This document shows positions 33,761-47,400 of a stretch of 64,000 nt of DNA, piece by piece. The notes under the pieces are model-generated. The model was not told the DNA's origin and searched no databases. It was given only the letters and a program-made list of their open reading frames with translations. How positions within the stretch are numbered: the first letter of the stretch is position 1; the number at the start of each line of letters is the position of its first letter. The position numbers were made by a program, and so were the translations under genes. Source of the DNA: Uloborus plumipes (taxonomy: Eukaryota; Arthropoda; Arachnida; Araneae; Uloboridae); NCBI GenBank assembly GCA_038373865.1, contig JAXGGA010000462.1, forward strand, positions 161,765-225,764. Direction: 5' to 3'.

Positions 33761-36594
33761 GTAATTAACTGTAATCTTAACTCATTCATTATTTATGTTT
33801 TGTTGTGTATTTTGACGAAGAGAATAACTCTCGATTTTCTAAACAAACCATGATACATATTGAATTGAGAATTCTTTTGAGTTCGTAAAAAATCGTATCA
33901 TGGTGCAGAAACTTTTTTTAAATGTTCAGATTAGGTTGAATGCATTTAGGCACTTATTTGAAGCATTTTCAGATAATGTTAAAAGTTTATTAAACATTCG
34001 TTTAAAGGTTACGTAGGTGATTAATTTATTTCTACATATCTGTAATATAATTTGTTTTTGTAAGCTTTGAATTGTTTGTCTAGGTAAATTAAAATTCTTA
34101 TATCAATAACGTCTATCCCTAACCTGAAAATAATGTTTTTTTTTTTTCTATGCATTGTACAGAAACACTATTATCAAAACTGTCCATAATATTCACTCAT
34201 GTGACAAAAAGAGGTATTTAGGAGTATGCAGTGTTAAATATATTAATCATTAAAATGCTTGTAAATGTTATTTGAGAAACACGAGAAAAAATATTACTGA
34301 ATTTGCATTTAAATCTTTATAAAGTTTACATGAATGGTGGTTTCCCATTTTTCCGCATTATAATAATAATTATTTGTTTTTAAATTTACTTTTTATAAGA
34401 CTTATAAAGTGAAAGGATGTTAAAGAAATTTTCTCACTGTAAAATGTAATACTAGTGCAATTAAACTCATTTTCTTTCCTTCAATTTAAAAAAAGAAGCA
34501 GAAAAGACTTTTTTGTAAAAAAAAAAAAAAAAAAAAAACGAGGCAAAAACACTGGTAACGCTGGTAAAAAGCATGAATACAATTGTTCCTTTGCTTTTGA
34601 TAGTCAAGTTTACAAAAAGCAGTGAAATTGTTATTTTTAATACTTTACTGTACATTTTTCTTGAGAGTTTTTCCATTATTAAATTTCAGTACATAATTAA
34701 CTAATGCGTTTAGGACTAAAATAATTCCGATACCGAATCGAACATTTAAAAGTCATTTTCTGTTACAAAAATGTAAGCATTATCAATCAAAGATTTTTTG
34801 TTTTTTGAAAGTAGTTTAGATAGTTATAAAAAAAAAAAAACATTTTTCTACATTAGTTATTCCTTTTGAATACATAAATGCGTTACATCAATCAATATAA
34901 GAGTATATATTTAAATTTATTCACTCTAACTACATATGAGTTTTAAAAAGTTGTAACATGAATTTCATCAATTCAAACATTCATATCGTCTTTAACATAT
35001 ATATGCTAAGAGTATTCAATCGAAAAAATATTCATGATTTAGTTACATTAGATTTATCAGAAAATCTTCTATCCAAAGTCTCATTGCTATATTTGCTTCA
35101 TCTGCACTATTTTTTAAAAGAAAATCTCTTTAAAAACAAAATGAAAATCCACGAGGATTAAAACTAATTTTTAATGCAAATAATCCTTTTTCGGAGACTT
35201 TCAAATCATTATTACTTTCAATTTGGAAGTATCACTATATCAAACACAATGTAAAACCTTTTTGTAGACTGTTAAGGAAAAAAAAAGCTATTTTGCAGTA
35301 TAATTTTACAAAATATTCAACAAAAATAAACATGATACACAAAAAATATTTAGAAACGCAGTAATGGTAAGGCACTAAAAATTAGTGTCAAAAGTCAGTG
35401 ACAAAAAAAAAGCATTAAATCTAAGCTGGACCTGTCTGAAATTTTGTTATACTTAAAATAATCACTCAATGTTCTGTCTCGATTTATTTTTTAAATGGTT
35501 ATACCATTTTATCCGAAATGTTGCAGCTAATTTATTTAGTTTTAATTAAGTCACAGTAAATTATGTTTTTTGCGAATCTGTTGTTACCTTCTCAATTCTG
35601 TTAAAATTAATCATCTTATCCATTTCAAAACCTTAAAACCCTGTATAAAATATAGTTAATTGAAGTTACTCTCTTTAAATAAAATGTTACTGTATTTATA
35701 GATGATAAAATGGTAGATGGTTCAATAAAACTTGAGAAGAACTGAACAATGTTAGGAAATCAGAATTTTGGAAATGCATTCCTTAAACTGCTAACATTTT
35801 TAAAATTTACATTGGTAAAATTTTCAGATGACGTTGTTACTTTCAGTTCTTATATGGGCGCACTGGCTTTGGCATTTTGCAAATATTAGCTTACGTATGC
35901 TTTGTTTCTTGAGATATTCAATTAATATGATCAATATCTCGAATAAAGTTCTTACAAAACGAATTTTGCGTATCAAAACATTTTCACGTCTTTGAATGTA
36001 AATGAATACCTTAAGATATTTTCAACTCATTGCAGAAATGTTTATAAATTCCATAGATAATATACTAGTTACAGAATAATTTGAGCGAAAATCTTTAAGC
36101 ACTAAGTCCAAAGCGCAAAAAATTTAAAGTGCAGATTAAAAAGAAAATGAAAGAAAAGAAAAGAAGGCATGAAAAAAAAAAGAAGAGTTTATACACATTT
36201 TTTTATTGGGGGGGGGGGGGGGGTACTTAGTTATTTTCATTTTTTTTTCTGAAATTTCTATTTCAAAGTTTTTGCGCAGCCAGAGCTGAACACTTTTCAA
36301 AAAATTCTTCGGTTAATAAGCCTGAACTCTTTTTTATTTCACCCAGCAGTAAGTCTTGGTAGAACTTTTATTCACATACAAATCTGAATGCCATGCATTC
36401 ACCTTCCCTCCACGTACCCTTCCGATAGAAGGGATAGCGTATTTGATCATTTTGAACATTTTACGAACAGTTTTGGAAATTTATTCACAAGTATGGCGTT
36501 ACAAATAGGTGGGGGGGGGGGGGGGGAGTACGTTCTATATTTCCTTGATATATGTGTCCATCTAAACGATTTTTGTGCAAGCGGCTGCTAAGAT
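33761..36594 (+). other. foxA 3' flank / probable 3' UTR and AT-rich DNA
   Basis: Composition drops at once to AT-rich. ATTAAA variants occur near 33990 and 34087; the first canonical AATAAA after the stop is at 35325-35330, with others at 35678-35683 and 35724-35729. The poly(A) site cannot be chosen from this. Low-complexity tracts: A at 34518-34539 and G at 36210-36223 and 36511-36526. No other gene. Confidence 0.4.
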
Positions 36595-36596
36595 TA

Positions 36597-36914
36597 CACT
36601 GCAAAAAATGAACTGTTGTTTTTACAGTTGAAAACTGGCAGCCGAGGTTCCAATTTAAAACTGTAAAATGCACAGTAACAAACTGTAAAACTAGCAATTT
36701 TAGTTTCTTACTGTAAAGTTAGAAATTTTACAGTTTATTGCCGTAAAATTTAGCTCTATTATACTGTAAAAACAACAGTATAATACTGGCAGCAGAGGTT
36801 CCAGTTTAAAACTGTAAAATGCACGGTAACAAACTGTAAAATTAGCAATTTTTAGTTTATTACTATAAAATTAGCTGTATTATACTATAAACACAACACT
36901 AATTTTTTACAGCG
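36597..36914. mobile_element. TA-flanked TTTTACAGTA-repeat MITE, copy 4 (318 bp)
   Basis: Ends CACTGCAAAAAATGA and (reversed) CGCTGTAAAAAATTAG next to TA on both sides (36595-36596, 36915-36916). The internal phrases are those of the other copies in reverse orientation (AACAACAGTATAATACTGGC, GGTTCCAGTTTAAAACTG twice). It lies about 2.8 kb downstream of the foxA stop. Confidence 0.88.
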
Positions 36915-36916
36915 TA

Positions 36917-39900
36917 GGATATCTATAACGTATTCAAATATTTTCACGATTTTCTCGATGTTTAGTTAGAGATGAATAGCAATATATCTGCTCAAGTTAA
37001 TGTATAGGTAGTAAGAGAGAAATGAAGATATAAATCACTATGGTAGTAGAAAGGCAATTTAGTATTCTTTGCATTCGCCAAAACTTACTTTTAAAACTCA
37101 AGTCTCAGCGGAAAAGTAAAAGCAGACTATTATTTGTATCACTTTTATAGGTTTTATTCTTTTTTTAATTCATTTGTTTTTTTTCCCCTAAGCCATCATC
37201 GTACAGAATTTTGAAAAATCATTTTTGACAATGTGAGCAATAAAGGATAGTAAAACAATTAAATATAGCTTAATTTCCGAATTGTTTTCATCTTTCTGAT
37301 TCTGAAAATAGCCCTGATTTTAACTTGGTGGGTGGATCATTAGAAAACAGGTCTGACATTTGATTTGGAGGGGTCAGTTGTCTAAATATGTACCAAGAGA
37401 GAATTTACATGCATTTCATTGGTCAATATTTGTTTTTTACAATAACCCCCTCTTGATACCTGTAAATAATAAGCCAGGTAGAAAGCAAAAAGTAAACTTG
37501 AAAGTAAATAAACTTGCTGCTATTAAGCATTGTATCAGTGAGTTCACAACTTTAATACGTTATTAATCTGTGTTGACTCAATATTTCAAATTAAATTTAA
37601 AAGAAGCATTTCCTCAAAATTATTTTTTTTGAAATTTATATCAAGTTTTTAATAAGCTATATTAAATGCAACTACTTAATGTGTAAAATTTCAACTCAAA
37701 CATGAACAGCATTCTGAATTTGATTTATACTGAAGCTCAGCTGTTGTATTGTAGTGTTTCAATTTCCTGCGTTTTAATACATATTAGACAAAATTCAGAA
37801 TGTATTTATCATGTTTTAAAATATGTTCTGAAGTCTATAGGTCTCCAGTTCTTCTTTTGTTGGGAATTAAGTGCACACAACATTGATGCTATATAATCGG
37901 TGGCGTAGTAAAAGAATATACCTTTTACTTACCCTTTTAAAAAACATTTCCCTAACAATAGCATAAATTTTATCTCACATTTTGTTAGTAGTAATTACTT
38001 TGATGAAAAAAAGTTCTTATATGACCTTGAAAATGTTTCCGAAATATATTTAGTATTAAATGCTAAAGAAAGAAACATATTTTGGTTTCACGAGTTAAAA
38101 TGATATTAAACCTTAAGAAAATGAAATCATAAATGCAAAATAATAATTCGCTTTTATATTAATGCGATCTTTTCCTTATGGCTTCAGGAGTTTTTAAATT
38201 TGATTTAATCATATAATTGTTTTCGCTTTAAACACCATACTTTACTTTTTCTTGAGTTTTTCGTATTTTATATAACGATGGTAAGAATTAATTTCACTTT
38301 AAAGCACTCTTTTCCTACGGCATGGATTTGCAGAATGAAATCTAATAGCTTTAAATTATTAAATTATTTATTGGTTTATTGCTCGTGGAAGGATAGGCAT
38401 GCCTACATTCGTTCATGCGAACAAAACAACGTGTACCGAAACACGGGCTTAAAACTTGATTACGTACGAAAATATCCTCTGACATTTGTCAAACTTACGA
38501 CTGCATTTCGTTCCGTACTAAATGAAGTATAAAAAAGTTTCTTAATATCATTTGGTACTTAAACATTCTATTTATTTTTCTTTTACTAAGAGATATCAAT
38601 ATAAAATTATAATTGATTAAAGTGGAGTTCTTAAACTTGAGGAATTCAAGGTTACTTTATGCATGCATTTTTTTCTAACCAGTAGACTTCAATCATTGTA
38701 AAAAGAAAAGTAACAAGGAATAAATACTTCACAACTATAAATTTGCCAGTGAAAAATCTATAAATGAAACTGAAAAAGATAAGTGAAAAAAAAAAAAAAA
38801 AAAGATAATAATCCCTCGATATAAATTCTCAAAACAGAAATAAAACATACATATTTCTTTCTCCCTCTTGTTGAATTGTGCAGAAAAAAAAGTAACGAAA
38901 GAAATTTTCATAAGTGAAGAAATAGCAATTAAATTATCCGAATCAAATGAAATGTTAACTCTATATTACGTTCTAATAAGAAAAAAGAAAAAGCATTTAT
39001 ACGACATAAAATTCATTTCAGATTTTTGCATTGAATTGCTTCTTGTCGAAACGAAAACTAGAACTAAGTTTCAAAATAACAAGTCTGATCAGCTTCCCCA
39101 AAATCCAATAAAGAAATTAAATCAAACATCTGATGTGACTTTAAAAATAAATCATCATACTCTTGCTTATGGACTTGCCTCCCTTTTGTCATTTATAAGC
39201 AATTGTTTGCTCAGCGAAATGCTTTGTTTGAATTGGAAGCTCGAGAGCAATTATTTTTCTCCGAGGAAACCAAATCACAATGTTCGTAATAAGGTATTTT
39301 CAAAGAATCATTAATATGGATAACTTTCGTCGAATGAAAAAAGAAAAAAAAATGAGCAGAAAAAAAAGGCAGTGTAATGAATGGGATGAACTGGATGAAG
39401 ATATGACGCGCGGATTTTCTATTGTTTCTGGCATTTCTTAGAAGGAAACTGCATTACGGTTGAAAATAAAATTTCCGTCTGATAATTAGGTGAGTAATGC
39501 GAGAGTGTTTTCGTTTCATTTTTGAAAAATAATATTGCGTTCGCATGAATGATTTTTTTGTGCTGAATAATTTTTAATAAAATAATAATTTCGTAAAGAT
39601 ATCGATGTAAACACTTGATTAAAAAAATATTTATGCCTAGCAATCATGTATTTTAGGGATTTAATGCGCTGAATATTTAATGAGAATATAGATTGTGAAT
39701 AAATTTATTCACTCATAACTTATTCGTGAAGAGTTCTGTTTTACTTAAACGTTGAAAGAATGAAAAAAAAAAACTTAAATTTCAGGTTTGCAGATTAGTT
39801 TTTAATTTTTCCACTAAATGTTAGGAGATATTTATCAATGTTCATAGAACTAGCTCATCTGTCAGCTAATGAGGTTATGCTAAAATTTAGAAATATGTCC

Positions 39901-40176
39901 ATTTAAAAAGACAGTTTACATACATTCTTCAAAACCAAACTTCAATAAGCTATACCGAAAGAAATTGACCAGTTGCAAAGAAGAACTAAATTTTAATTGA
40001 TGATTCTGAGCTAAAATACAGAAAGACATTGGCAAGAATGTCGGCTCAGGGGGTGAAATGAAGAGGGAGGGGGTCAACCGCTACCCCATAACTCTTAGTT
40101 TTCAGCACAATTTACATTCTAGTATTACAGTATTTTGAATACATGTTCGGACTGTTATGACCTTTTCCTCTTTCCC
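36917..40176. other. Anonymous AT-rich DNA
   Basis: No gene or repeat end recognised. The 148-codon frame at 38868-39314 starts at a TTG and has random, Lys/Asn/Ile-rich composition expected of AT-rich DNA. A tract at about 38787-38803. Confidence 0.45.
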
Positions 40177-40180
40177 CTTT

Positions 40181-43100
40181 GGGTCAATCCATGTCAAATC
40201 ACCCAGGAAAACAGGATTTTGTAACCCATGTCCTCGGATTTTGATAAAATTTGATGTACTTAATATTTTTATGGTGGTAAGTAACCATATGAATTCTTTT
40301 GCCCATATGTGATCTGGTTTTTGTTTTACAGGCCGTCAAACTTTTCAAAAAATTGCATTTTCTGTCAACCGCTAAGCCTAATCTGCATGTATACGTATCT
40401 CTTCAGTAAATTGTGACGGGTGCAGAAATCTTTCAATATTTCTAAAAATTCTCAGATATGTTGCTGAAAGTATGAGGATTTAATAAAAAAATACTTGAAA
40501 TTTATATAATATAATTTTGTTTGAATAAAATTTGCATAAACTACGACAAGCATTTTTTTTCTTGTGCAAAACATGAGTTTACTTAAGTGCCATTTCACGA
40601 AAAGGCGGAGGTCCTATTCAATAATGGAAGCATTCGAAATGAACCTGAAGGTGTGTTCTATCATTGCAAAGAATAAAATTAGTGGTTTTTTTCGTTTTCT
40701 CGTTGCTATTGCACAATATACACATTTAAGTACCAAAATTTTTGAAAAAAAGTTCTAGTCGTTTTCTTAACCTAAAATTCACTGAAAAGCAAACATACCT
40801 TTATTTTTAAGTGTATTTACAGCCCTATTATGCTATTTAAAAATCATCTTAATCCCTTATTAAGCAGAAAGAAAAGTGAGAAATAATTTATGACTCCCAA
40901 ATTCAGTTGTTAAGTTCAGCAAAATATCAGTTGTAGAAAAAAGATGTGCAAAACATGAATTTACTTTAGTAGCTTTTTTATGAAGAGGCGGAGGTCATAT
41001 TCAATAATAGAAGCATTCAAAATAAACCTAAAGGTGTGTTCTATCATTGCAAAGAAAAAAATTAGTGGCTTTTTTCGTTTTCTTGTCGTTATTGCACAAT
41101 ACACAGATTTTAGTCCCAACATTTTTTGAAAAAAGTTCTAGTCATTTTCCTAACTTAATTTTCAATATTTTATGTGTAAAGTAAGCATAGCTCATGCTTT
41201 TGTACCATACAAACGTATTATATTTATTTTTCATGATTTATAATTGTATTGAATGTGCGAAGAAGAGATAGGATAGCACAATCTTTGAAGAAAAAATAAT
41301 AATGAAAAATATGAGTTTCCGAATATTATCGGATTGTTTGTCTTTAAAGTGTTTGTGTGATCTTGTTTTCAGAAAATTTAAGGAATATACTGTTTGATGT
41401 TTTAACGCTCGACCTTCCTTGCATTTCCGACGTCGGACAGTACTTGTTGAAGTCACGTTATCATGAAATATTCGGAATACTTATTTTGTACATATTCAAT
41501 CTCCTTTTGAAGAAAATGGTAACATCTTCCAGAATCCTATGTTACGGACCGTTTGACGTTGTTATTTCATCTAACATCTTACAATTTCTTGGTTTTAGTA
41601 AAGATAATAGTCCTTTCTTAGGTAAAAGATAGTCTTGCTTCAAGTCCAGCATAGTCACTTACTTGAAAATTTTCAATTTTTTTCTTTTAAAATCCAATAT
41701 TAAGTGTCGAAAGTTGTATTTGCTCTTCACTGGATGCTGAAATTTCTAGTTTATTTTTATTGAATTATGTCTGTCCGGGGCTCTAGCTTTTTAATTATCT
41801 TCTATTATTAATTTATCAGCGCAAACCAGCCTTTCTGATAAGCGAATCCAATGAAAATTAAATAAACTAAAATAGAAAACCCACTCACATTCTTTATCCC
41901 TCTTATCATTATGACCCATATTTTGATAAAATAAGAAGAGACCTGATACATGCGCAAATGTAAGGAAGGTCGAGCGTTAAAATATCAAACAGTATATTCC
42001 TTAAATTTGCTGAAAACAGGATCACACAAACACTTCAAAGACAAACAATCCGATAATATTCAGAAACTCATATTTTTCATTATTTTTTTTTCTTCAAACA
42101 TTGTGCTATCCTATCTCTTCTTCGCACATTCAATACAATTTTAAATCATGAAAAATAAATATAATACGTTTGTATGGTACAAAAGCATGATCTTTGCTTA
42201 CTTTACACATAAAATATCGAAAATTGAGCTAGGAAAATGACTAGAACTTTTTTCAAAAATGTTGGTACTAAAATCTGTGTATTGTGCAATAGCAACAAGA
42301 TAACGAAAAAAAGCCACTAATTTTATTCTTTGCAATGATAGAACACACCTTTAGGTTTATTTCGAATGCTTCTATTGTTGAATATGACCTCCGCCTCTTC
42401 ATAAAAAAGCTACTAAAGTAAATTCATGTTTTGCACATCTTTTTTCTACAACTGATATTTTGCTGAACTTAACAACTGAATTTGGGAGTCATAAATTATT
42501 TCTCACTTTTCTTTCTGCTTAATAAGGGATTAAGATGATTTTTAAGTAGCATAATAGGGCTGTAAATACACTTAAAAATAAAGGTATGTTTGCTTTTCAG
42601 TGAAATTTAGGTTAGGAAAACGACTAGAACTTTTTTTCAAAAATTTTGGTACTGAAATGTGTATATTGTGCAATAGCAACGAGAAAACGAAAAAAAACCA
42701 CTAATTTTATTCTTTGCAATGATAGAACACACCTTCAGGCTCATTTCGAATGCTTCCATTATTGAATAGGACCTCCGCCTTTTCGTGAAATGCCACTTAA
42801 GTAAACTCATGTTTTGCACAAGAAAAAAAGTGCTTGTCGTAGTTTATGCAAATTTTATTCAAACAAAATTATATTATATAAATTTCAAGTATTTTTTTAT
42901 TAAATCCTCATACTTTCAGCAACATATCTGAGAATTTTTGGAAATATTGAAAGATTTCTGCACCCGTCACAATTTACTGAAGAGATACGTATACATGCAG
43001 ATTAGGCTTAGCGTTTGACAGAAAATGCAATTTTTTGAAAAGTTTGACGGCCTGTAAAACAAAAACCAAATCACATATGGGCAAAAGAATTCATATGGTT

Positions 43101-43192
43101 ACTTACCACCATAAAAATATTAAGTACACCAACTTTTATCAAAATCCGAGGACATGGGTTACATGACCGGGTGAACTGACGTGGAATGACCC
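40181..43192. mobile_element. 3.0-kb foldback transposon with 1.24-kb inverted arms
   Basis: The left arm 40181-41426 and right arm 41956-43192 are near-identical inverted copies around a 529-bp spacer. The outer ends are GGGTCAATCCATGTCAAATC and (reversed) GGGTCATTCCACGTCAGTTC; the 4-bp duplication CTTT flanks the element (40177-40180, 43193-43196). Each arm contains a ~200-bp direct repeat with period 382 bp (GTGCAAAACATGA at 40564 and 40946), so the repeat exists four times in all. The small ORFs at 40564 and 42637 are mirror copies. A spacer frame (41357-41632) is not recognisable. End sequence and TSD match the element at 57707-60212. Confidence 0.93.
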
Positions 43193-43196
43193 CTTT

Positions 43197-44240
43197 GGAA
43201 AGTAAATTGAGGCTGAGCTAATGTGGTGTATTGCGAGATTTCCTGTAATTCTCAGTTACTTATTTTGTTCTTCGTGCATGGTATATTCTTTTCTTCCGTA
43301 GTAAATATTTTATTTTATCACAATTGTTACTAAATGTTTACCACTTTTTAAATTTTATTACGTAAGTTTCGTCGCGTCACATGTTAATAACTCAGCCTTT
43401 ATGAAAATGCACCATAGTCTGGTGTTTACGAATTTGCTATCCAAAATTTTGATTCTATTAGTTCACTAGATTTTCTTTTTATTCAGAATATATCTGACAC
43501 ACTGAAGCTAAAATGCAATTTTTAAAGTTTTTTATTTTTGCTATACATTTGCAGTCTAACTTAGATAAACTAGTAGATCACCTTTTAAGTGTTTTCAGTT
43601 GTACTCATATTACATGATTATAAAGACGTTTCATATTAAGCTAGTTATTAGTAACTTTTACTTTATTTATTCTTCTGTTTTCTACTTAAAATGCATCCAT
43701 CAGGGACAATGTTCTTATTTTCGTTTTACCAAGAAATTATTCTCCCTCACAAATTGTCCCATTCACATTAATTTCAACCTCATGCGGCGTTTCCTAATTG
43801 ATTTGTAAAAACTAAGCAGTAAATATTAATTTTATTAATAATTTGAGCAAAAAGAGTACCTTCGTACATCCCAGTCAATTCAGTTTTAAACTGAGAGCAA
43901 AGTATTATCTGAAGTTTCCCATTTAAAACTTTGTATATAATGCGGAAAGTAACGAAAAATTTCTCCTAAAGTATAAATAAAATGAATGATCAACGTAGTG
44001 AAGAATCGACGAATTCAATAAATTACTGAAAACTGCTGATTCAAGGCAAGAATTTAGCCTCTAAATCAGTCCACTACAGATTTAATAAAGTCATTGCTAT
44101 AATTTCTTAAAAGTTATGGTTTACTTAGCGGTTTTACTTTTCGATTTTTGATAATTATTTCATTAAAATTTCCCCATTTTTTATTTTGTTTAATCAGTAT
44201 TAATATAATTGTTATTGCCAGATTTCTGTTTATGTCTGAT
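43197..44240. other. Anonymous AT-rich DNA
   Basis: No gene or element recognised. Confidence 0.45.
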
Positions 44241-44242
44241 TA

Positions 44243-44468
44243 CACTAAAAAAAAGTGGTGTAACCTTACTCCGTAAAAGAGTTGGCATAATTCTGCATCT
44301 AAAGCCACCTCCAATGCGATGGAGTAACTTGACTGATAAAACTGGTGTAACGTTATCAGCGATTTGTAACGTTATACCAGTTTTGTCAGTTAAGTTACTA
44401 AATTGCATTAGAGGTAGCTATGCTGCCACTGCTTTTACAGAGTAAAGTCACACAAATTTTTTACAGTG
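44243..44468. mobile_element. TA-flanked palindromic MITE (226 bp)
   Basis: Ends CACTAAAAAAAAGTGGTGTA and (reversed) CACTGTAAAAAATTTGTGTG with TA on both sides (44241-44242, 44469-44470). The inner arms also pair: GACTGATAAAACTGGTGTAA against TTATACCAGTTTTGTCAGTT. Nearly the whole element folds into one hairpin. The terminal CACTGTAAAAA is shared with the TTTTACAGTA family. Confidence 0.85.
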
Positions 44469-44470
44469 TA

Positions 44471-47400
44471 GTCAAAAAATTTTTAAAATGTGGGTTAAAA
44501 CAAAGTGGAGGTGAAGATAATTTATTTTTCTGAAAAAGTAAAAGTTCGAACTTAGAAAGTTAAATGTACAGCTTAAAGCAAACAAGGAGCCTCACAGGAG
44601 AAGGAAAAGTATTTTCCAAATATAACGTTCGAAAAACATGCAAAGTATCCGTTTTCTATTTTCGAGAGATCTAAACCCTAATTTTAAGCTTCCTTTGTCA
44701 GTAACTCTTCAACTTCTCATGCGTCATTTACTGTCTATATCAGCAAATAAAACTGATGCTTAGACATAAAAACGAGAGCGATAATACAGTCATAAAAATC
44801 AACAATAGCTCAAACCTTTATTGCCATACAAGTGAGTTTCACTCTAAAACGTACACGTTAATAGTCTCACCGTTTTAACCAGACATTGTTGGGCTCATCT
44901 AAAAATTTGACCTCCGACATGGGTAATGTTTCCTCTTCTTCGGGTAATTGGCATTAAATTGTGTTGGGAAACTTTAGTAGTCACTTTGCAAAAGTATTCC
45001 AACTCCCAAATCCACGACAATTACCCTTTCCTGTTACCTGGAAAGAGGGAAACATTGTCAACTTAAGGTTAACTTTCTAGAAGACCACCATGCATGTCTT
45101 CGTATAAAAGTTTCTTCATTTAAACGTCAGCTTGTCTTAATTAAATGACATAATCTTAAGCAATCATGAGTTTTGTAGCACTTTCCAATAGACTTTTTTC
45201 TGTCATCAGAATTGGATTGATTTAAAAACGAAGTACATGGCAAATCAAAGCTTCGCCAAGCGAGTAAAAAACTTCTCCATTATAGAGTTAACTTTTTAAA
45301 TTCACGAATTTGTTAGATGGCATTTTTTATTCACAGACAGTAAACGAACTATTTTTTCTTTCTTTCTTTTTGTTTTTTGGCATGCAAATTATGCACGCAC
45401 ATTCGAGACCATCATTTCAAATAAAAATGCACTCCATTGTATGCAGAAGAGACGAAAGGTAAACACCACATTGCAACAAAGTTACGGAAAAAATCGGTAG
45501 ACTCTTAAGCAGTCACGCTTGAGCAAAATAAAAATTTCCAAACAAATTGATAATGAAGCTATTTATACGCAACAGGAAAATGTTTAACCCTTCTCTCATT
45601 CATGGCTCAATATTAATGTTTACATTACTGTATAGTAAACGTTTTCAAGAAAGGCAGGATAGCGTTTAGGAGCTAAATCGCTGTCTCTGTATAAAATTGG
45701 TAAACCAAATTTTTGAAGATAGATTATTTCATCGGTTATGGTTTGTTTAATTGAAACTATGCATGATTATAACAGCAGTCTTCTTGATTGCAGAACGATT
45801 TGCTCTTTTCACATTATAATTGACTAGAGTACTGTATGTAATTTATGTAGAAACTTATTTTTTAATTTAATTAATTAATGCATTTATTTATTTATCAGTC
45901 TAGTTTTCAAATTTTCGCTCTATTGTCCTAGGGAAGTTATGATTAAAATGAGTAGAACCGAGTTCATATCAGCTTAAAAATCACGCGTGAGTAAACAAGT
46001 TCCGATTGAGCAGAAATTTACGCCAAATGTGATTCTCTTTAAAAATAAACTCTGTATAAATTGTAACATTTTAAGTTGAAGTTTTATGCACCACTGATGA
46101 ATGGCTCCTTTTAATGATTAATAAAATTTCCTAAGGTCAGCTCAAGAAAAGGGCATTTAACTAAAAGTTGATTTCTTACTTTAGAAACGAGGCTTTATAG
46201 ATTGAATTTACTTTCTCCCTTTTTTTTTTTCTTTCTTTCTTTTTTTTTACATGTGCTCGATTTTCTCCTAAAGATGTAACTGTGATTCTCCTAAGCTTAT
46301 AGTTAACACATCAAAGCAAGTACCGGAATATTTTCGAAGTATTTATACGTTTTCATTTTTGCGATTGCGCTTCACGCTTTATATTTCAAGTTTCAGTCTA
46401 TATTACATACACTATTTAAAATATTGTTCAATGTTTCACCAAGAAATTAGTTGAATCTAGAAGAACTTAGCTGCAACCATATCGGTGATGAGTTTCATTG
46501 ATATAATTGTGGTTTTATAAACTGGGGTTGTTTGTGAAATTTCGAAAACGAAAACTGACAAACTTCGAAATTTAGTGAATTTTTACCAACATCATTCGTA
46601 TGGTACTCGATGTCAAGGTAATTACAATATTTCTTTTGAATTTCAAATGCGATTTCAGTGCTAAAAACGCTTAATTAAAACGTAATTTTAAGAGGTTTTT
46701 TTTTAAGTAGTGAACCAACATCACTATTCTATAGTGTTATTGCTTCACATAACTGGTAGCGTTTAGTTAACTTTCTTCCTTAAAAAAGCTCTTTTAAATT
46801 CTAAAACTGCCGGCCATCAGGAATTTCCTGAACAGTTTATGTGAAAGAAACTTAACTTTATGAATAACTCGTAATATTAAAACTTTTAATTTATGCAGTA
46901 CTTCTTAAGTTTTTATAGCTCTTTATTTCTTTAAAAGTCTACTAATGTGGTACTGAAACTGCAATTTAATTTTAAAAAAATTGAGTTAAAAAAAAAACTA
47001 AACAACAGTAATACTTCTTAATTCTTGGTTCGTTTCAGAAATTTACACTCTAAACAAATATATATTGATGTTTATAGTAGTGACAGAAGTAAATGTATAT
47101 CATGTAACTGAATGTTTTCAATTTTAGAGAATAAAAAGAAATTCAGAAATATTTTCTATATTACTAATAACAAAAGATAAATACAACGTTTTTACAAATA
47201 GAAAACATTTATTCCTTATAAATTATTAAAATTTAATGTAAGTTAATATTGAATTAAATTATTAATACAAAGTAATTGTTTCCCAAAGGTTTCTTTGATA
47301 CACAACATTATCAAATAACCTAAAACTAAATAATTCAAATACAACAGAAAATTTCGAAACAAATGAAAATGAATCTATCGCATTATGGCCGATTCCGGTT

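Noticed and set aside
38868..39314. 148-codon + strand frame
   Set aside because: TTG start, Lys/Asn/Ile/Leu-rich random composition typical of AT-rich DNA; no motif.
40564..42819. Paired small ORFs with near-identical products on opposite strands
   Set aside because: They are mirror images because they lie in the inverted arms of the foldback element; DNA-level duplication explains the similarity.
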